DNA from: Cycas panzhihuaensis
Lineage: Eukaryota > Cycadophyta
Length of the DNA stretch: 64,000 bases
Assembly (NCBI GenBank): GCA_023213395.1
Contig: CM041465.1
Coordinates: 1,984,001 to 2,048,000, forward strand
Reading direction: 5' to 3'
The notes under the pieces were generated by a model. That model saw only the letters and a program-made list of their open reading frames with translations, was not told the DNA's origin and did not search any database. Positions 58,248 to 64,000 of the stretch are shown piece by piece. The position numbers and the translations under genes were made by a program. How positions within the stretch are numbered: position 1 is the first letter of the stretch; every line of letters begins with the position of its first letter.

Positions 58248-59609
58248 TGTCACACGTTGCAGCGCTGGTTTAAGGGCTTAGGTTCAGGTTTGGGCAACTT
58301 ACGTAAGTCCCAACTGTTAGTCCTCATCCAACTCTCTTCCCGGCAGCCCGGTTTGCTCTTCATAACATCCTGGTTCGTCGTAGGTGTTCTTTGGCTCCTC
58401 TTCGCCTCCTTGTTGCCATTTCCAACCATCTCTCTTGGCCTTGCCCTCGCTGCCTTGTGGCTCTTGGGGGGAGGTTAGGGTGTTATTTGCGGGAGGTGGG
58501 CTACTCTGAGGCTTACCGGTCATTTACCTTTACTGTGGTTACCCTATTTTACATACTTTCATCATTGGGTTGATACTAACATATGTGTGTTTAGATTCAT
58601 ATTTGTATTATATAAACACATATTATTAGGATCTCGTATTGCATGTTAGTACCCTTTCTCCGGAAAGGGGGAGGTTGTCGTTGCTTGCAGGTGCTTGGAG
58701 AGCGCAAAAGGTACTTTCCGCTCGTTCCGTTGCCGGTAAGTGCTCTTGTATATGTTGTACCTTCATGCTGCGTTAGTTACTAGCAGTTAGTTCCTTTCTT
58801 TCCTTGGCATTGTATTTAGTATTTTTCTGGGGATGGTAAGGAGCCCCTCATCTGAATCTGCTGTGACACTTTGCATACAATGCACCGTGTGGAGTAGTTT
58901 GGTGCCCCTCGAGAAGGCCCTCGTCACACATGCCCTCGGTCCAAGTGCACACCTTACTCTACCCTACTACCTTTTTCCTTTTAGATTCCTTCTTAGTAAT
59001 TAACACATTGGAAAGTAAAATGGAAACTTGACTCTACTTTTCTTTGATTATGCTTTATTCATTTTATTGCATGCCTCTTTGCTACCCATAGGAAAGGCTA
59101 TAGGAACTACCCTTTTCACCTTTCCTCCTCTCCTTAGCTGCGTAAGCTTCTTGCCTCTCGTGTTACTTGTGTGCCCAGTTAGCTTGTTTAGGTATACCCT
59201 TGATCTATTTTCTTGGATCTTCTCCTTTGCTTTCATTTTGTTCTCCGCTTCGCCGGATAACTAAAGTGACCCCGCCTATAGGCTCGTCGCTTGCCTATCT
59301 TCCTTCATTTCCCGTTACTCTAGGGAAACTCTTGAAGGTTCCTCTTCTTCCCCTTCCGGCCATCCAAGGGTGGGAGGATCCTGTCCCTAGGTCAACCCAG
59401 GCTAACCCTACACCTCGTCACCCTTTGTTCGAAGTGGTGGAGGATCACTCTTTAGTAGCCACATTCCATTGCAGGTCCTGAACTCGCGCTCTGGCGCACG
59501 GGGCACTCTACGTGGTAATTGCTTTTCTTATAGGTCTCTCCTTCGATCATATCATCACCCACTCTCACCACACCTATTAGTTAGGTAGCATCCCGTAGAC
59601 GTGCGTCCA
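58248..59609 (+). repeat. Family II 3' LTR
   Basis: 1362 bp, starting TGTCACACGTTGCAG and ending GTGCGTCCA, matching 46584-47947. No good polypurine tract is seen directly before it. Confidence 0.9.
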
Positions 59610-61088
59610 TTTAGAATTTGGGTAGCTCTTCCTTATGTTGTAATAGTAGAAGGTAAGATTGGGTTTACTTGGTATTTCCATCCTTCCTTTCTATACATTT
59701 TCCATTGTGTTACAAGTGCATGGTAGGAAAGCTCTCCTTGGTACAACTAAAGGAACCACCCCTGTAGGGGAGACTACGCCACTCTAAAGCACTCCTCCTT
59801 CCCTTGCCTCATATTCATTTTTATTACTATTCTACCATAAGTTGCATATGCTAGCATGCATATTTCTTGATCATATATATTGATTTTTCTATGCAAATGG
59901 ATTTATTGAAAGATTGTTGGGGAATCCTCCTTTCTTTTTAAATCTAACTTGCAGGTACAATAAGGAGCAACCCTCTTCCATTTATGTTAGGGTTTGGAGA
60001 AGGTGCACTTTATTAAGGTAAGCACCTTACCATTCTTACATTTTATTGTTATAAATATTTCTTTTACTACTTCATTTCTTCACTTTCCATTTGTTGCTTT
60101 TATTTATTTAAGGTATGTAAGTAGAGCCTCCATCATGCCACTTCAACCAGCAACATGAGCATTTGGGAAGGAGATCGAAGAGAAGCAAGGAGAAGTGGTG
60201 CCATCAACTATCTACCTAGACCTGGGTACACCCCTTTCTTCTCTTCCTTTGTTATTTTATATCTTTTATCATCATCCTTACCCTACACCCTATATCATAA
60301 GATTTCCTCCCCTTTATTGACTTTCTCCTTTCTTGGTTACATGCTCATTAAAAGGGGAATAAGGGAGTAGATGAAGGTTTCTCTTGCATTATGGGAATTA
60401 AAAGGAAGCTAATTCATAAGAAAGGGAATATATTTATTTCCTTTTTATTTTAGCAAGAAAAATATCAAAAGCAAGGGTGATTTTGGGATTAGGATTACAC
60501 GTAGTAAAAGATTCTCTACCTTTCCCCCCTCTTTATTTTCCCCCTTGATTGCATCTCTTCCCTTTCCCTTTAGTTAGCATACATATTATTTCAAAAAAAA
60601 AGAAGAAGAAGAAAAGAGAGAGAGGAGTGATAAAGGGAAAGAGAGTGAGGTCTTCACTTACTTTGCATTCCTCTCTTGTTCTTTTTCCAATTGTTTCTCT
60701 TATTTACATATAACCTAACAACATAGTAAAGATAAAACCAACCATACCCCTTTTTTCCCAACCTAATGGGTTTGGGTTTATCCACTTCTTTACCCTCTCT
60801 TTTCTCTTCTTCTTGTCCCCTTTCTTTTTGTCAGGTTGGCCCCTTACTAAGGGAGATTTCTCAACCATGCCTTTTTTCCTCTAAAACCGTAAGTAAAAAG
60901 GGAAGGGATTATGCTTGTGCATTCCCAAATATGCACCTCTGTGGTGGATGAGCACCCTATGAGGGTCACTCGAGACTCCATTGTACCTTGATACTAACTC
61001 TATTTCACCCCCATATTAGGTTCCACACCCTATACCTAGGCCCTAGTGGTGTACATTATCTTAGGTACCCTTAGCTAGAGATATCTCA
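59610..61088 (+). repeat. Diverged LTR of the second family II-like element
   Basis: From about 59940 to the end it aligns loosely with the family II LTR: CTTGCAGGT, then GGTAAGCACC, then AAGGTATGTAAGTAGAGCC, then GGGTACACC correspond in order to CTTGCAGGT, GGTAAGTGC, GAAGGTAAGGGAGCC and AGGTGCACACC. It ends ATCTCA before the primer site. About the first 100 bases relative to the other LTR appear missing, so the left end is uncertain. Purine-rich A/AG runs lie at 60594-60655. Confidence 0.65.
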
Positions 61089-61089
61089 T

Positions 61090-61107
61090 TGGTGACCATA
61101 CTAGTGA
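61090..61107 (+). other. Primer-binding site, second family II-like element
   Basis: TGGTGACCATACTAGTGA one base after the LTR end; same start as 47949, with GGGG changed to AGTG. Confidence 0.75.
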
Positions 61108-61267
61108 GCATTGGTTAGAACACGTTAAGCTTCCTTTATATTTCTTGCATATCCTTTTTCCCCTTGCATAGGGCTTGTTAAGGTGTCTTTCTTTTATATA
61201 TCTTATTTATTGCTTCATTCATTCTTTCATTCTATCTAATTCCTTAAGTAGAGTGTTTCACCTATGG

Positions 61268-64000
61268 ATGCAATGTTTCTCATATTGTTTACATGCTTTA
61301 CCTCCTATTGAAGCAGAGCTTATCTATTCCCATATCCCCTCATCTAACCAAGAGTTTCCAATGGAGGGATATCCTTTTGATTAGGATAATGACCCTTGTA
61401 TTTTGAATAGGCCTCATCTTGATACCCCTTCTTCCCATTATGATCCTACCCAAGTTTATGGAGATCCTACATATTATTATACCAAATTGGTTAAAGGTGG
61501 CCAAGACTCGCTACCACTTCCTATGCATATCATAGAAGGATATCAACCTAAGGACCCTACTTCATGCTGCAAAGGGATCCCACCACCCTATCCATCCCAT
61601 TCTAGTAAGCAAGGGGAAGTTTCCACCTCTTACAACCATTCATATGCTTCTCATAAGGACATGGTTAAAGTCCTTTGGGAATGCTTAAAAGTTGCAACTA
61701 TGAAACCACTCCCTAAGTGGTTGTATAGGTTCCTTCAGAATTTGACTCCCCCATCTTCTATTGTTCCCCCTCCTTCATCCAATTCCTCAACTTCCTCTAC
61801 CCTCCAAGAAGTGGTTTCCACAGGGTATGTTTCTACATGTGTCTCTTTTAGCCAACCAGTCACTTTAGGTATACAAACGCCTCAAGCAAGGGTGAGTATG
61901 CCTTCTCTTCCAACTAATGTGCCCCAACCTATTGCTACACATACCCCTTCCTATCCTTCAACCGTGGCCATTTTTATGTGCCATATAGGATATGGAAGAA
62001 TGACTTCCATTCATTTGTGAATATAAATTGTGGATCCTTCACTCTACATTCCTCTAGGGTATACATATCAACCCTAGGGTCATGGGGGATTGAATCCCCT
62101 TCCTAATATGTGGTAGATCCCCTTTACCCTTATGGGGTTACCCCTCCCCTCAGGGGTCCATATGGTCAAAATCCCATTCCTTATCCTGTATTTTATCAAC
62201 CTTTATTTATGCCTTACATAAGTCTTTCTTCACATATCTACCTATCTGCTCCCATAGGAGTGTGTCCTAAACCTTCACATCCCTATGTGGTTCATACCCA
62301 AGGTGTTATATGACGCTCTCACCCACCTCCTTTCTCAACAATTCCTGATTTGGGGGCCACATACCCATGCACATTAGGAAGGATAACCTACCCTCCTACC
62401 TCTTATTCCCCTTAGCGATAAGGGCATCATCTTTATAATACCATCTCTTACTTACCAAATGTTGGGGGCAAGCATCCTTGTGTTACATCCCTTTATTCTT
62501 AGGTTAATCCATTGATCCAACTAGGGGCCTATCCCTTCATGGATTATAGGTCAACCCCATTGTATGTCGAGGTGCTAAGAACCAACTTACTACCTTATCC
62601 TCTCATGGTGCCCAATTTTGATGGTGCCTCCTCCCATGACCCAATTGAGCATGTTAGGGTATTTTCCATGGCATGCATAGACTATTAGACCTATGACCAT
62701 ATTCTAATGAAATGTTTCCCTATTTCATTTAAGGGAGATGCCCTCAAATAGTTTTATTGTCTATATGCTCACTCAATCTCAATCTTTCAACAATTAGTTG
62801 ATGAATTTATCAACTATTTTGATGTTGCTAATCCTTTTAAGAGTGGGGTCAAATATGTACTCTTACTTAAATAAGGCCCTAAGGAGCTAAATTGTGATTT
62901 TATATGGTGGTTCCATGATCTTCTTCACTCTTCTAAGGCCATGTTGCCTAAAGATCTAAAGAGATATCTCTTTATTAATGCATTACACTATGAGGTGCAT
63001 GCTGAGGTCCTAAAAATGGGAGTAACTACTTATGATTCCGCCATAGCTAAATTCTTGGCATTAGAAGCTAGTGAGATCCAAGTTGATATCAAAAAGCTTC
63101 ATAGGCAATCATGATGTTGTGAGGCACCCCCTCCCTCACGTGACTAAAGGGGGCAATAACTAGCTTCTAAGACTCTTGTTGACACCACCAATAACCCTAG
63201 ATCCTCTTACATCTACCACTTTCTCCTTTGAGTAAATGGTTAAGGATCTTAAATTGTAACCATATCAAACCTCTCTTAAGTCCCAATGTCTTGTCCATCA
63301 TACTTCTAAGACTACCTCATCTATGAATTCTAACACCACTTCTCAAAGGAAGGGGGCACGATCTTCTCTTGAAAGGAAGCATTATTGCATTTATGATTAG
63401 TGTTTCCATGATGACTCATGATGTTGGAAGAAACACTCCAAACTATTCCCATCATATAAGCCTCTTTCATAAGGTGCTTCCAATCTAAACTTGGAGCATC
63501 TTGTTAATCATGACCTATTTCCTAATCATGAGGAACAGGATAATTCTCCTCAAAGTAGGAGACTAAAGAATAGGAGGTAGACTCCCCCTCCTTCCTTAAA
63601 TTGGGCTAAGAGAAAAGCCCCTATTAGTTCTCCTTCTCCTCCTAGCCTCATGGCTTGGCTTACCTCCTCTTCTCATCCTAAGAACAAGGAGAAGAAGGTC
63701 ATCCTATTTCTTGAAATTGCCCCCATGCACCTGATCACATGGTCCCAAGCTACCAAGGAGGTTAATGAAGCCTCCTCTTCTCAATAACTCCCTATGGATA
63801 CTCCTCCTATGGAGATTCTTATGGTCATAAAGATCATTCTTGTGTTCCCTAAGTGATATGACTTTAGAAGGGCACTTCCCCAGCCTATAGGGAAGGGGAA
63901 GACCTTGTCCATCATTAAAGAGTTATACTTAATTTTTGTAGGAATATCTATGATGGATGTCTTTCAGAGTTTCCCCAAGCATCATGCTCTTCTCTGAAAG
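61268..64000 (+). pseudogene. gag: Gag and protease start (second family II-like element), broken
   Basis: Starts MQCFSYCLHALPPIE at 61268. The open part 61403-62020 aligns with the Pro/Ser-rich N-terminal region at 48300-49180. The capsid core is at about 62540-63110 in the same frame: FSMACIDY-stop-TYDHI, FINYFDVANPF, LFINALHYEVHAEVLKMGVTTYDS. Stops stand where the other element has Trp (DYW, LKWFY) or Gln (LKQG), so the decay is by C-to-T and G-to-A changes. The region just before protease (MMDVFQSFPKHHALL) is reached at the window end. Confidence 0.83.

Larger units (their letters stand above)
46584..59609 (+). mobile_element. Family II Tat-like Ty3/gypsy element, GC-richer, pol-deleted
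   Basis: Two LTRs of 1364 and 1362 bp enclose a 10.3-kb internal region: primer site, gag-protease, a stub of RT, then (after a deletion of most of RT, RNase H and integrase) the antisense PMD gene, an archaeal-type RNase H and a tail. The first 340 bp of the LTRs differ at about 6 percent of sites by eye, nearly all transitions. The flanking five bases (AACGC left, TTTAG right) do not agree, so no target duplication is seen. CpG is frequent, unlike family I. It cannot move by itself without RT and integrase from another element. Confidence 0.9.
59610..64000 (+). mobile_element. Second family II-like element, old copy, cut by window end
   Basis: Contains a diverged LTR, a primer site and gag-protease leader in the same layout as the element at 46584, but AT-rich and full of stops. 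It directly abuts the preceding 3' LTR. The right part continues beyond the window. Confidence 0.82.

Overview
This window is plant nuclear DNA built almost entirely from LTR retrotransposons. I see no host gene I can defend, no rRNA or tRNA gene and no CRISPR array. A plant origin is suggested by Ty3/gypsy elements of Tat type (an extra archaeal-type RNase H and a CxxH...HxxxxC Gag finger), a Ty1/copia element primed by initiator-Met tRNA, plant mobile domain (PMD) coding sequence, and heavy C-to-T / G-to-A decay (Trp and Gln codons turned into TAG/TAA). The species cannot be named from this.

Layout. (1) 1-3256: 3' part of a family I Tat-like element (copy 1), plus strand. (2) 3271-4662: an LTR shared with the next element. 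(3) 4663-19019: nearly full internal region of copy 2 (gag, protease, RT, RNase H, integrase, then a separate archaeal-type RNase H, then an antisense PMD gene). (4) 19020-28902: the 3' LTR of copy 2, split by a nested Ty1/copia element (19160-27642, minus strand, 5-bp target duplication TATAT). (5) 28903-42571: copy 3 of family I, minus strand, 3' end missing, 5' LTR at 41272-42571, followed at 42572-43379 by the 3' tail of a further copy (copy 4). (6) 43380 to about 46080: remains of a second copia-like element with most of pol deleted. (7) About 46080-46583: unassigned sequence. (8) 46584-59609: a GC-richer family II Tat-like element with two 1.36-kb LTRs; it lacks most of RT, RNase H and integrase but keeps gag-protease, an apparently complete archaeal-type RNase H and the antisense PMD gene. 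(9) 59610-64000: LTR, primer site and decayed gag of a second, older family II element, cut by the window edge.

The most interesting system is the antisense PMD gene carried inside the retrotransposons. In three copies from two families I can place a 24-nt first exon starting with ATG, a long first intron, a long second exon with the PMD core, a second intron and a coiled-coil-like last exon. Intron 2 measures 111, 111, 106 and 111 bp in the four copies that contain it. A TATA-like box lies about 150-165 bp upstream of the ATG in all three copies with a first exon. Because the introns are antisense to the genomic RNA, they would not be removed during retrotransposition. The gene therefore looks like a separately transcribed passenger or accessory gene kept by selection. 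The two families carry the extra RNase H and the PMD gene in opposite order.
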